Positions 6,547-15,373 of a stretch of 64,000 nt of DNA are shown here, one piece after another. Every line of letters begins with the position of its first letter. Within the stretch, counting starts at the first letter, position 1. The DNA is taken from contig NZ_CP132333.1 in assembly GCF_030758935.1 (NCBI RefSeq), positions 1,612,992 to 1,676,991 of the forward strand, given 5' to 3'. The notes beneath the pieces are model-generated. The model did no database searches and was not told where the DNA came from. It saw only the letters and a program-made list of their open reading frames with translations. Source of the stretch: Geothrix sp. PMB-07. GTDB taxonomy: Bacteria; Acidobacteriota; Holophagae; Holophagales; Holophagaceae. Position numbers and translations under genes: made by a program.

Positions 6547-9132
6547 ATGGACCTCATGCTTCAAGTGATCTTTGGCCTCGCTGTTTTCGTGAATGTCCTG
6601 GTGTTCGTGAGCAGCTGCGATGATGCGTTCATCGACGGCTATTTCTGGATCCGTCAGGCTTTTCGGAAGCTGACGATCCAGCGCAAGCATCCTCGCTTCC
6701 GCCTGGAGGACCTTCACGAAAGGGTGGAAGCCCCTTTCGCCATCATGGTTCCCGCCTGGAAGGAATTCGACGTCATCGCCAAGATGATCGAAAACACCAA
6801 CGCCACCATGGAGTACCGGAACTACCAGATTTTTGTCGGGACCTACCTCAACGATGGCGAAACCCAGGCCGAAGTGGACCGGATGGCCCGGCGGTACAAA
6901 AACGTTCAGCGTGTGGATGTCCCGCATTTTGGCCCCACCTGCAAGGCCGACTGCCTGAACTCGATCGTCGATGCCGTGTTCCGTCACGAGAAGGAAACGA
7001 ATCAGGCCTTTGCCGGGTTGGTGATCCACGATTCGGAGGATGTCATTCATCCCCTGGAGTTGAAGGTCTTCAACCACCTGATTGACCGCAAGGACCTCAT
7101 CCAGCTTCCCGTGCTCAGCCTGGAGCGCGACTGGCATCAGTGGGTGGCAGGCACCTACCAGGATGATTTCGCGGAATGGCACTCCAAGGATCTGGTGGTT
7201 CGGGAGAGCCTGACGGGTCTGGTGCCCTGCGCGGGCACGGGCATGTGCTACTCGCGCCGTGCCCTGGGGGCGCTCATGGAGGAGACCGGCGAGGCCCCCT
7301 TCAACACCTCCACCCTGACCGAAGACTACGATTTCAGCTTCCGCCTGAAGAAGTTTGGATTGAAGCAGGCGTTTGTGAAGATCCCCTTGCAGTACAGCAA
7401 GCACATCAAGGATTGGCGCGGTGAACGTACCGTCGAACGCCACGACCTCCTGGGCGTTCGGGAGTTCTTTCCCTCCACCTTCCGCACGGCCTACCGCCAG
7501 CGGGCCCGTTGGATTCTGGGCATCGGCCTGCAGGGTTGGGAGACCATGGGTTGGAAGGGGGATCTGAAAGCGAAGTATTTCATGTTCCGGGACCGCAAAG
7601 GCCTCTTCACCAGCCTGGTCACCATTCTGGCCTACCTGCTGTTCACGGCCCTGGGTTCGATTCTCATCTTCCAGCACCTTGGAATCGGCGGCGCACACCT
7701 TTCTGCCGGATTCCGGCCAGGCGGCTGGCTCATGCGCCTCATGCAGGTGAACGCGGTGTTCATGCTGAACCGCCTGGTGCAGCGGTTCATCTTCGTCCGC
7801 AGGCTCTACGGTACGGTTCATGGGCTGCTCGCCATCCCGAGGATCCTGGTGAGCAACCTGGTCAATTTCGCAGCGGCTGTGCGGGCCTGGCGGCAGTACG
7901 TCGGCCACCGTGTCTCGGGCCGTGCCCTGACCTGGGACAAGACCGCCCATGCCTACCCGACCAGCGCAGACATGCAGCCCTTCCGCCGGAAGCTGGGGGA
8001 AATTCTGATCCAGTGGAACGAGCTCGACAAACAGCGCCTCGACGAGGCTCTCAGCGAACAGGAGAAGACGGGTCGACGACTGGGGACCATCCTGATGGAG
8101 CGCTACGGCCTTTCCGAGGCCAATCTGGCGGACGCGATCGCCAGCCAGTCAAACCTTCCGCGCAGTCTGCTCCACCTGGACTCGCTCGAACAGACTCAGT
8201 CCCTGCTGCCGCATGCCCTGGCTGTCCAGCACGGCTGGGTGCCCTTGGGCGTCGGGGAAAAGGAGGAACTGCTGATCGGTGTTTCTGCGCCGCCTTCCGA
8301 AGAAGCAAAAGCCGAAGCTCTCAAACACCTCCGAGTGGCCCCGAAGTTCTTCATCCTGACGGAGAGCGAAACAGCTCGCGCTTTGGCGTTCCTCATCACG
8401 GGCAGCGCCGCCACAGGTGTCGCAGGTTCCACGGATTCCGGCCGGTTGGGGCAATTCCTCGATCTGAAGTTGGGCGAGATCCTGATTCAGTGGAATCAAC
8501 TCGATGAGCACCAGCTGCAAGCCGCGCTTGAAGAACATGGCAACACTGGCGAACGCATTGGCCGTGTGCTCATGGAACGGCAAGGCCTGTCCGAGGCCAG
8601 CCTCGCTGACGCCATCGCCTTCCAGGCCAACCTTCCGCGCAAGCAGCTCGACATGGGCGTGGTCGAGCAGCTGCACGCCTTCCTGCCGCGGACCCTGGCC
8701 CTTCAGCATGGATGGATCCCTCTCGGCATCGGGAACAACCACGAACTCCTGATCGGAGCTGCCAATCCCCCGACGAAACAGGCCATGGCCGAGTTCCGTG
8801 ATCGATTCACCGTGATGCCTCAGTTTTTCATCCTGACGGAAAGCGAAGTCGCCTGTGCTTTGGCCTACCTGATCCTCGGTGAGGCCTCAGCAGAGGACAT
8901 TGGGTCGGTGGTGGGAACGCAGCTCAACCTGGGGTTCTCCTTCCGGAAGGGCCGCTCCGCGGTCCAGTTGAGAGATGTCCTGGCTGGCTACTGCTATGCC
9001 AAGCACGGGAGCCTGCGCGCCTTCCTGGAGGACCGGGGGCTTGTCGAGTCAGTATCGACGGAGCGCTCCCAGGCTGAAGTCCGCCTGTCCGCCATCGGGC
9101 TCCAACTTTCAACCGCTGCCAAATCCTGCTGA
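6547..9132 (+). CDS. nfrB: NfrB-like glycosyltransferase with two C-terminal MshEN domains
   Basis: 861 residues. After an N-terminal TM (about 5-23) comes a GT2 domain with VPAWKE (68-73), the acidic pair HDSED (161-165), TED (258-260) and Q-x2-RW (QRARW, 318-322), the signature of processive synthases. Membrane segments follow at about 355-378 and 425-447. Residues 480-615 and 641-770 are two MshEN (GspE_N-like) repeats, each with paired LGEIL...L-x4-L blocks, the fold that binds c-di-GMP. In E. coli, NfrB is the inner-membrane synthase of the phage N4 receptor glycan and is switched on by c-di-GMP. E. coli NfrB is roughly 745 residues with one such domain; here there are two. nfrA starts 35 bp downstream. 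Confidence 0.9.
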   Translation: MDLMLQVIFGLAVFVNVLVFVSSCDDAFIDGYFWIRQAFRKLTIQRKHPRFRLEDLHERVEAPFAIMVPAWKEFDVIAKMIENTNATMEYRNYQIFVGTYLNDGETQAEVDRMARRYKNVQRVDVPHFGPTCKADCLNSIVDAVFRHEKETNQAFAGLVIHDSEDVIHPLELKVFNHLIDRKDLIQLPVLSLERDWHQWVAGTYQDDFAEWHSKDLVVRESLTGLVPCAGTGMCYSRRALGALMEETGEAPFNTSTLTEDYDFSFRLKKFGLKQAFVKIPLQYSKHIKDWRGERTVERHDLLGVREFFPSTFRTAYRQRARWILGIGLQGWETMGWKGDLKAKYFMFRDRKGLFTSLVTILAYLLFTALGSILIFQHLGIGGAHLSAGFRPGGWLMRLMQVNAVFMLNRLVQRFIFVRRLYGTVHGLLAIPRILVSNLVNFAAAVRAWRQYVGHRVSGRALTWDKTAHAYPTSADMQPFRRKLGEILIQWNELDKQRLDEALSEQEKTGRRLGTILMERYGLSEANLADAIASQSNLPRSLLHLDSLEQTQSLLPHALAVQHGWVPLGVGEKEELLIGVSAPPSEEAKAEALKHLRVAPKFFILTESETARALAFLITGSAATGVAGSTDSGRLGQFLDLKLGEILIQWNQLDEHQLQAALEEHGNTGERIGRVLMERQGLSEASLADAIAFQANLPRKQLDMGVVEQLHAFLPRTLALQHGWIPLGIGNNHELLIGAANPPTKQAMAEFRDRFTVMPQFFILTESEVACALAYLILGEASAEDIGSVVGTQLNLGFSFRKGRSAVQLRDVLAGYCYAKHGSLRAFLEDRGLVESVSTERSQAEVRLSAIGLQLSTAAKSC

Positions 9133-9167
9133 ACGTCTCCGATCCCGCCCTCATTCGAGTCCCTCTC

Positions 9168-10853
9168 ATGCCACGATGCTCCACCGGTCTTCTGTTCGCG
9201 TTCCTTGCCTGCCCAATTCTCCATGCCCAGGCGCCCCTCCCCTTGGAGGGCGAACCTTACCGTTTGGCGGAAGAGGCCTACCGGCTGCAGCAGAACCAGG
9301 ATGTGAACGGCGCCTTGCATGCAGTGGACGGCGCTCTGGCTTTGGCGCCCGGCCACCCTCAACTGCTGGCGATCAAGCGTGAGCTGTTGTTTGCGTCGGG
9401 GCGTCTGGATGAATCCGACACGGTGAATCACAGCATCCTGGCGCAGCAGCCGGGGAATGCCGAAGCCCGTCTCTTTCTGGTTTACCTGAGACAGCGCCAG
9501 AGCCGATTCGCCGAAGCGCTTGAGGCCGCTGGCCGAATCTCCAGCGATCCGGCCACTCCGAAAGACGTCCATCAGAAAACGCGCTCTGCGATGGTCGATC
9601 TGTTGCAGGCCATGGGGCGCCCGGCGGAGGCGCTGACCGCATTGGAGACCCTCGAAGGGGAGCCCAGTCTGGTGGATCAATCCCGGCGGGCCTTCCTGGT
9701 GCTTGCGTGCGGTCGACCGGAAGCGGCCTGTCCGGAGTTTGAAAAGGCTCTGGCGATGGCACCGCCCGCAGAGCAGCGGCGCACGCTTCTTCAGGGACTT
9801 TGCGATGCAGCCCGTGGCGCCAAGAAACCCGATCTGGAGTTGAAGGCCTTGGAGGCCCTGCGTGCCCAGGGTCCGAAGGACCATCGCGTGGCCCTGGATC
9901 TGGCCTATGCCTACCTGGGCCACCAACGTGACCGCGAGGCGCTGGAACAATTCCGCGTGGCCCTGGATTCTGCGAGTCCCTCCGGTGCCTGGTTGGATGC
10001 CGGTTATGCCGCCAAGAGGGCGGGGAAGAATGCCGAGGCTGCCGGTTACTTCTCCAAGGGCATCGAAGCCCGAGCGAAGGCTGGTGAGCGCGAACCCGTG
10101 CTGGATTTCGGCCTTCGCCGTGAAGTGGAGAGCCTGAGCCGGAGTTGGGGCTTGGTCTCGGGCACGGCTTACCGTCAAGGTGGCTTGCTTCCGGGCATCG
10201 AATCCGAGCAGAAGGTTCTGCAGCAGGGCCTTGAAGCCTATTGGCAGCCCGAGTTCCTCACGCGGGACGGCCGGATGGTTCAGATCTTCGCCCAGGCCTT
10301 TGAAAACCTCTATTCCGCCAGCGCCAGCACCACGGGGGGGCCCACCCTGCAGGGGGCCGCCGGCATCCGGGTCAAGCCTCTTTCTTCACAAAACCTTGTC
10401 CTGACCGCAGAGAAGCTCATCAAGGTCGGCCGGTTCGCCATGGATGACTGGATGTTCAGGGCGGCCTATTCGCTGGATCAGGGGCTCGACCTGCGCCCCT
10501 GGCAGTCTGATTGGAACTACTGGAGCCTTTACACCGAGGCGGCCTCCTTCGCCAAGACCGGCCAGTACGTCCACCAGTTGGAACTGCGTGCGGGCCATTC
10601 CTGGCGAATTCCAGTCAGCGATGGCCGGAATGTGCTTTCGCCGCACTTCGTGCTGGCCGGGGATTACGACAACCGGTTGCTGGAGACATCTGCGGCTGGC
10701 CTGGGGGCGGGGGCTTCCTTGCGCCACTGGTTCCGGGAGGATCGGAGCCACGCTCCTGCCAGTTGGGTTGAACTGACCATCCAGGGGCGCACGAAGCTCA
10801 ACAGCGCCAGCCGCGGTGGCGGCGTGTTCGTCACCCTCTCCTGCTGGTTCTAG
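9168..10853 (+). CDS. nfrA: NfrA-like outer-membrane protein with TPR repeats
   Basis: 561 residues with a signal peptide ending near ILHAQ. Residues 30-300 are tetratricopeptide-like helical pairs (AEEAYRLQQNQDVNGAL, AYLGHQRDREALEQF, and so on). Residues 320-561 match the C-terminal domain of phage N4 adsorption protein A: DDWMFRAAYS, WNYWSLYTEAASF, LVL-GDYDNR, ASLRHWFRED, with a terminal aromatic residue as in outer-membrane barrels. The TPR-plus-barrel plan is that of exporters such as NfrA, BcsC and PgaA, so it probably carries the NfrB polymer through the periplasm and outer membrane. It is half the length of E. coli NfrA, mainly through fewer repeats. It lies between nfrB and wecB in one operon. 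Confidence 0.83.
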   Translation: MPRCSTGLLFAFLACPILHAQAPLPLEGEPYRLAEEAYRLQQNQDVNGALHAVDGALALAPGHPQLLAIKRELLFASGRLDESDTVNHSILAQQPGNAEARLFLVYLRQRQSRFAEALEAAGRISSDPATPKDVHQKTRSAMVDLLQAMGRPAEALTALETLEGEPSLVDQSRRAFLVLACGRPEAACPEFEKALAMAPPAEQRRTLLQGLCDAARGAKKPDLELKALEALRAQGPKDHRVALDLAYAYLGHQRDREALEQFRVALDSASPSGAWLDAGYAAKRAGKNAEAAGYFSKGIEARAKAGEREPVLDFGLRREVESLSRSWGLVSGTAYRQGGLLPGIESEQKVLQQGLEAYWQPEFLTRDGRMVQIFAQAFENLYSASASTTGGPTLQGAAGIRVKPLSSQNLVLTAEKLIKVGRFAMDDWMFRAAYSLDQGLDLRPWQSDWNYWSLYTEAASFAKTGQYVHQLELRAGHSWRIPVSDGRNVLSPHFVLAGDYDNRLLETSAAGLGAGASLRHWFREDRSHAPASWVELTIQGRTKLNSASRGGGVFVTLSCWF

Positions 10854-10881
10854 GTCACCACCCATGGTGAGCGGAGGGGCA

Positions 10882-11997
10882 GTGGCGAAGAGAGTCGTGT
10901 GTGTCATGGGCACGAGGCCCGAAGTGATCAAGATGGCCCCCGTGGTGAAGGCGCTCCAATCCTCTGGGCTGGACGCCAGGGTTCTGGCGACGGCCCAGCA
11001 CCGGGGCATGCTTGACCAGATGATGGAAACATTCCAGCTGAAGACCGACTGGGATCTGGATGCCATGCGTCCGGGCCAGACCCTGCCTGACCTCACGGGC
11101 CGCCTGATTCCCGCCTTGGCGGACGTGTTCCAATCCTCGGGCGCTCAGGCGGTGCTGGCCCAGGGGGATACGACGACTGTGTTCTGCGCGGCGCTGGCCG
11201 CTTACTTTGTGGGAATTCCGTTCGGCCATGTGGAGGCAGGTCTCCGCAGCGGCGACCTGCTCTCGCCTTTTCCCGAAGAAGGCATGCGGCGGCTCACGGC
11301 GCCGCTGGCCAGGTGGCATTTCGCTCCTACCGAAACTTCACGCACGGCCTTGTTGCGGGAAGGGACCGCAGATTCAAGCATCCACGTGGTTGGCAACACG
11401 GTCATCGACGCGCTTCTTGCCACGGTGGCGCGACCCGATCTGTGCCTTCCTCCGGTGGTTCGCTCCTTGAAGGAAGGAGAGCGTCGGGTGTTGGTGACGC
11501 TTCATCGCCGCGAGAACTTCGGTGAGCCCCTCGAGCGCATTCTCGGGTCGCTGCGGCGCTTCGCCCAGCGCCACCCCGAGGCGAGTCTGGTCTACCCCGT
11601 CCATCCCAACCCCAACGTGCTTGGGCCGGCGCAGGATCTTTTGGGGGGCCTGTCAAACGTCCAGCTGATCGATCCCCTCGATTACCCGGGACTGGTCGCG
11701 GTCATGAGGGAAGCCTACCTGGTGCTTACAGACAGCGGCGGCATCCAGGAAGAGGCTCCAGCCATCGGACGGCCTGTGCTCGTCTTCCGGGACGTGACGG
11801 AGCGTCCGGAGGCCGTGGAGGCAGGCGGCGTGCGTCTGGTCGGCAGTGACCCTGACCGTTTCGATCAGGAGGTCGAGGCGCTTTGGAATGATTCGAAGGC
11901 CTACGCGGACATGGCTCGGCCCCGGTTCCCCTACGGCGACGGAAGCTCGGCTCAGCGCATCGCCTCCATCCTCAAGCGGGATGTGGCTGGAGGCTGA
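10882..11997 (+). CDS. wecB: UDP-N-acetylglucosamine 2-epimerase (non-hydrolysing)
   Basis: Interconverts UDP-GlcNAc and UDP-ManNAc in the cytoplasm. Landmarks are MGTRPEVIKMAPVV at the N-terminus, QGDTTT, HVEAGLRSGD, PFPEEGMRRL, LHRRENFG and TDSGGIQEEAP, covering the acidic and His active-site residues of the family. From the GTG at 10882 the protein has 371 residues (E. coli WecB 376); GGAGG at 10873-10877 supports this start, and an ATG at 10864 is the alternative. It follows nfrA directly, so it most likely feeds UDP-ManNAc to NfrB, as WecB does in the E. coli Nfr pathway. Confidence 0.92.
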   Translation: MAKRVVCVMGTRPEVIKMAPVVKALQSSGLDARVLATAQHRGMLDQMMETFQLKTDWDLDAMRPGQTLPDLTGRLIPALADVFQSSGAQAVLAQGDTTTVFCAALAAYFVGIPFGHVEAGLRSGDLLSPFPEEGMRRLTAPLARWHFAPTETSRTALLREGTADSSIHVVGNTVIDALLATVARPDLCLPPVVRSLKEGERRVLVTLHRRENFGEPLERILGSLRRFAQRHPEASLVYPVHPNPNVLGPAQDLLGGLSNVQLIDPLDYPGLVAVMREAYLVLTDSGGIQEEAPAIGRPVLVFRDVTERPEAVEAGGVRLVGSDPDRFDQEVEALWNDSKAYADMARPRFPYGDGSSAQRIASILKRDVAGG

Positions 11998-12116
11998 GAC
12001 TCTGGAGCAGCCGGGCCTTTCGTCGTCTGATCGGTCGATGGACACCAGCTATCTTCAGCGCACCTTCTCTTCCATGATGGATGTGATGGATCGTTCTGGC
12101 TGAGGCGGGTGAGGGC

Positions 12117-13739
12117 ATGCGGCTTCATGGTTGGTTTTGTGGCTTGGCGCTCCTGCTCCTGCCGGTTTTTGGGATGGCGGCCCCCGGGCCTGTCCCCGGC
12201 CCTGGCTTAGCGGTCGACGCTGCCGAACCCCAGGTGCTCGCCATCCTGAATCTGCCGGAATCAGAGATCGAAAAGCAGGCCAATATCCTGGCGATTCTTC
12301 TGGGGCATTTTTCGACCAGGGTGACGTTGGTGAAAGCCCAGGCATTCATCCCGCCGGAGGGGTGTGGCCCCTCGCACGTGGTCTACTTTGGAGGGCAAGG
12401 CACCGAGATGCCAGGTCGCGTGGTGGATTTTCTCCAGAAGCGGCAGGGCCGTACGCTCTTCATCGGCCACGGCATCGAGAACGTGCCGTGGGCGGCGAGC
12501 CGGATGCTCGCCGCAACCGATGCGCTGTACGACGGCCTGCAGGCAGGTGAGGGGACGCTCAAGTCCCAACTGGAAGTCACGCACCTGATGAAGCGCATCG
12601 AGGCGAGGCCCGGTGTGGCTCTGACGGTTCATGCCCAGGCCTTTTTCTCGGGGGTAAGCACACCCTTTTGTGCCTCGGCGGGTGACCTGTTCAGCCTGGC
12701 GCCCGTGGCCCTGGATCAAGAGATCCTGCCCATCGTCGGGGAGGTTCTCTTTGCCTTTTTCGAGCAGTCCGGAGCAAGGACCTTTCCCCTCGTCTATCTC
12801 CGCCTGGAGGACATCCACCCCAATGCCGACGCCCAGAAACTGTTCGCCATCGGAAGGTATCTGAAAGGGAAAAAGATTCCGTACATGGTGGGTGTCATTC
12901 CGACCTACCGGCATCCGGAGACGGGCCGCATCAAGCAGCTCTCGGAGGCTCCTGAGGTGGTCAAGGCCCTGCGATTCATGCAGGATAATGGCGCTTCGAT
13001 CCTCCTGCATGGCCATACCCATCAATACCGGAATGCAGAAACGGGTGAGGGCTTTGAATTCTGGGATGTGGAGAATGACCGCCCGATCTATCAAGGCCCG
13101 ATGGAGCCTGCGAACGTTCCGGCGGATCCCAAGGACGCGCCGGAGTGGTTGAGGAGGGGGCAAGCCTACGAGAAGGCCTATATCCATTCGCACCTCCAGC
13201 AAGGAGTGCAGGCCCTGGTTGCGCAGCGGCTTTATCCCCTGGCTTTCGAGGCGCCGCATTACGCCATGTCCCAGGCTGGCTATCGCTACCTTTCGGAATC
13301 CTTCTCCAGCTGTGTGGGGCATCTGCAGGTGTCCGATGTCACCTGGAAGAACCAGATCTCCAGCTTGCACCTCAGCCGACCGGCCTTCCTGAATGGCATG
13401 GTGGCCTACCCAGAGAACCTGGGTTTCGTGCTGGGCAATCAGCCAGACTCTGCAGTCAGGATCCGTGAAATGACCATGGCTCGGTCCAAGTACCGCGATG
13501 CCTTGCTGGGCGTGTTCTACCACCCCTATCTCGGCTTGGAGAAGCTGCAGGGACTCGTCGCTGAGCTGGAGAAAGTTCCGGGGATCCACTGGGTGGACCT
13601 CAAACACGAGGAGAACTGGGTGCGAGTCCCGGGCCTTTCGATCCGTTCAGGCCTGCATGGCATCACGGTCGACGCTGACCGCGCACAGGGCGCTTCGAGG
13701 AAAGCCCGTCCAACGCTCAGGGAGAATCCGAAATCCTAA
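12117..13739 (+). CDS. DUF2334 polysaccharide-deacetylase-like secreted protein
   Basis: 540 residues with a signal peptide (cleavage near GMAA). Residues 35-200 form an alpha/beta domain with ILLGHFSTRVTLV and VYFGGQGTEMP. Residues 222-470 form a DUF2334 domain, a divergent NodB/CE4-like fold. LRLEDIHP supplies the metal-binding Asp, HGHTHQY (298-304) the His pair and EAPHY (about 380) a further conserved site. This N-domain plus DUF2334 order resembles Bacillus YdaL, encoded in a c-di-GMP-linked exopolysaccharide operon. It starts 119 bp after wecB on the same strand, so the likely job is removing acetyl groups from, or otherwise processing, the NfrB product in the periplasm. Activity is inferred. 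Confidence 0.75.
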   Translation: MRLHGWFCGLALLLLPVFGMAAPGPVPGPGLAVDAAEPQVLAILNLPESEIEKQANILAILLGHFSTRVTLVKAQAFIPPEGCGPSHVVYFGGQGTEMPGRVVDFLQKRQGRTLFIGHGIENVPWAASRMLAATDALYDGLQAGEGTLKSQLEVTHLMKRIEARPGVALTVHAQAFFSGVSTPFCASAGDLFSLAPVALDQEILPIVGEVLFAFFEQSGARTFPLVYLRLEDIHPNADAQKLFAIGRYLKGKKIPYMVGVIPTYRHPETGRIKQLSEAPEVVKALRFMQDNGASILLHGHTHQYRNAETGEGFEFWDVENDRPIYQGPMEPANVPADPKDAPEWLRRGQAYEKAYIHSHLQQGVQALVAQRLYPLAFEAPHYAMSQAGYRYLSESFSSCVGHLQVSDVTWKNQISSLHLSRPAFLNGMVAYPENLGFVLGNQPDSAVRIREMTMARSKYRDALLGVFYHPYLGLEKLQGLVAELEKVPGIHWVDLKHEENWVRVPGLSIRSGLHGITVDADRAQGASRKARPTLRENPKS

Positions 13740-13743
13740 GGAC

Positions 13744-15102
13744 TCAGAAACGGGATTTGAACGTGTAAGTGAGCTCGAAGCGCAGGAAGTGGCCTGAGTC
13801 ATCCCCGGAGTAGAACGAGCCAGGCGTGAAGTGCTCATAGAGCACGTGGCCTTTCAGGGAGGGGCTGAACCGGTAGTCGGCACGGGCCTGCCAGAGGAGC
13901 CCGCGCTTCTTGCCCGTGCTGAAGATGGGCCCTGGTGTCAGCGCAGGAGCCTCCATGGCGGCCATCTGGTAGAGGGTGCCGCGGAGATCCAGGGCCTGCG
14001 TCGGGCTGCATTTGACTTCAGCTTCCCACATGCGGGTGTTGGTGGCGTAGCCGATGGCCTTTTCCGGTGCCGTGGAGATGACATAGAACTCGCTCCACTT
14101 GGGCCAGCGGCTGAAAAGCGGATCCCAGGCTGTGATCTTGTCGGAGCTGCGATCCTGCCCGGATTGGGCGATGCAAGCCAGGGAAACCGAGGGTTTCCAG
14201 TCCGCCTCGAAGCCCTTCTTGGCGCGAGCATAGCCGCCCCAGGCGCGGATGCTTTTGGACGGCTCCGGCGTGCCAGGGTGGCCGTCCTGGGTGCCCCGTT
14301 GGCCCGCGGCTTCTGCGCTCAACGTCCAGCCGCTTTGCAGATCCTGCACCACTCGCCCGCCCAGGGTATGCAGGCGGCGGTCGGGCTGGAAGGCCGGTGA
14401 CGTGACCGCCCGGTAATCCTTCTTCTCGGTCTTGTAGAAGTAGTAGCCCTCCAAGCTGGTTCCCGGTATTTCCTGGCCGGTGCAGTAGAGGCCAAGGGCC
14501 TGTTCATCCCATTCGTTGAGCAGAATTTTTTCCGCAGGATTCTTGATTTCATTGATCACCGGAAGCTGGTCTTCCTTGGGATCGGAAATGACCAGGAACT
14601 CCAGCTTGGACTTGCTCCAGGCGAAGGTGGCATCGATGGCGTTGAAGTACGTGGTGCGGGAACCATCACCGGAACTGCCATCGAAAAGCACGAAACCCTC
14701 GCCGCGCATCAGGTTCTGGCGCCCCACCCGCACGGAAAAGGCCTGGGAGAACCTGTAGTCGAGGTAGAGCGTGTCGAAGATGACTTCGCGACCGTTGTAT
14801 CGGAAATTATCCGGGCGGGTGGTCTTGCGGTTCTCGTTGCAGAGGCCCGCAGAGACTTCGAGATCCTGGGCCAGGTTGGCGGTGAGCCAGGCTCGGCTTC
14901 GGAAGCGGTAGTGCGTGCGGTAGTCCACCTTGGCATCGTTGTGATCGGCGATGTTGTCCCAGTCTTCGGAGCGAACGCGTTCTTCGAAACCGAATTCGGC
15001 TTTGGCGCCACTGGGAAGGGACTGGCCCAGGCTTGGCAAGGCGGCCAGGAACGAAAGGAACGTGGTTGCGGCCAGGGCTGCATGAGGGCGCTTGGGTGCC
15101 AA
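13744..15102 (-). CDS. Alginate-export-family outer-membrane porin
   Basis: 452 residues with a signal peptide (about 28 residues, ending LPSLGQS) and a beta-barrel pattern typical of the AlgE/Alginate_exp family: VDYRTHYRFRSRAWLTANL, DTLYLDYRFSQAFSVRVGRQNL, RGEGFVLFDGSSGDGSRTTYFNAIDA, and a terminal Phe. The start is TTG at 15102 with GGGAG seven bases upstream. It converges with the DUF2334 gene, with 4 bp between their stops. It may be a second outer-membrane exit for a charged polysaccharide or an uptake channel for its fragments; these cannot be told apart from sequence. Confidence 0.75.
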   Translation of the reverse strand: MAPKRPHAALAATTFLSFLAALPSLGQSLPSGAKAEFGFEERVRSEDWDNIADHNDAKVDYRTHYRFRSRAWLTANLAQDLEVSAGLCNENRKTTRPDNFRYNGREVIFDTLYLDYRFSQAFSVRVGRQNLMRGEGFVLFDGSSGDGSRTTYFNAIDATFAWSKSKLEFLVISDPKEDQLPVINEIKNPAEKILLNEWDEQALGLYCTGQEIPGTSLEGYYFYKTEKKDYRAVTSPAFQPDRRLHTLGGRVVQDLQSGWTLSAEAAGQRGTQDGHPGTPEPSKSIRAWGGYARAKKGFEADWKPSVSLACIAQSGQDRSSDKITAWDPLFSRWPKWSEFYVISTAPEKAIGYATNTRMWEAEVKCSPTQALDLRGTLYQMAAMEAPALTPGPIFSTGKKRGLLWQARADYRFSPSLKGHVLYEHFTPGSFYSGDDSGHFLRFELTYTFKSRF

Positions 15103-15373
15103 GGAGAATCTCCCGGGGGATGTGGTTCAAGGTTCAGGCAGGCAGCTCGGTTATCCGATTTCGAGGAGATGCCTGGATTCCAGGGAGAGGCCCGGATCTT
15201 CTGAAGGGTCGCCCAGACGCGGCGGTCCAACGACCCCATGCTAAATCGGCCTTCGTGAGGCATGGATCACCTCGGCAGCTGGCCGCCATCGAGGGCTGAG
15301 AAAGATGGTTTCAGAGATCTCACCCAGCAGGCGTTCCAAGCCGATACAGAGGTCTCGCCGCAGGGAGGTTCTC

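Noticed and set aside
6308-6568. 86-codon open frame in the nfrB leader.
   Set aside because: It overlaps the nfrB start, spans the GC hairpin, lacks a ribosome site and has no family features.
12039-12104. 21-codon open frame between wecB and the DUF2334 gene.
   Set aside because: No ribosome site and no conserved feature; it is the tail of an out-of-frame shadow of wecB.
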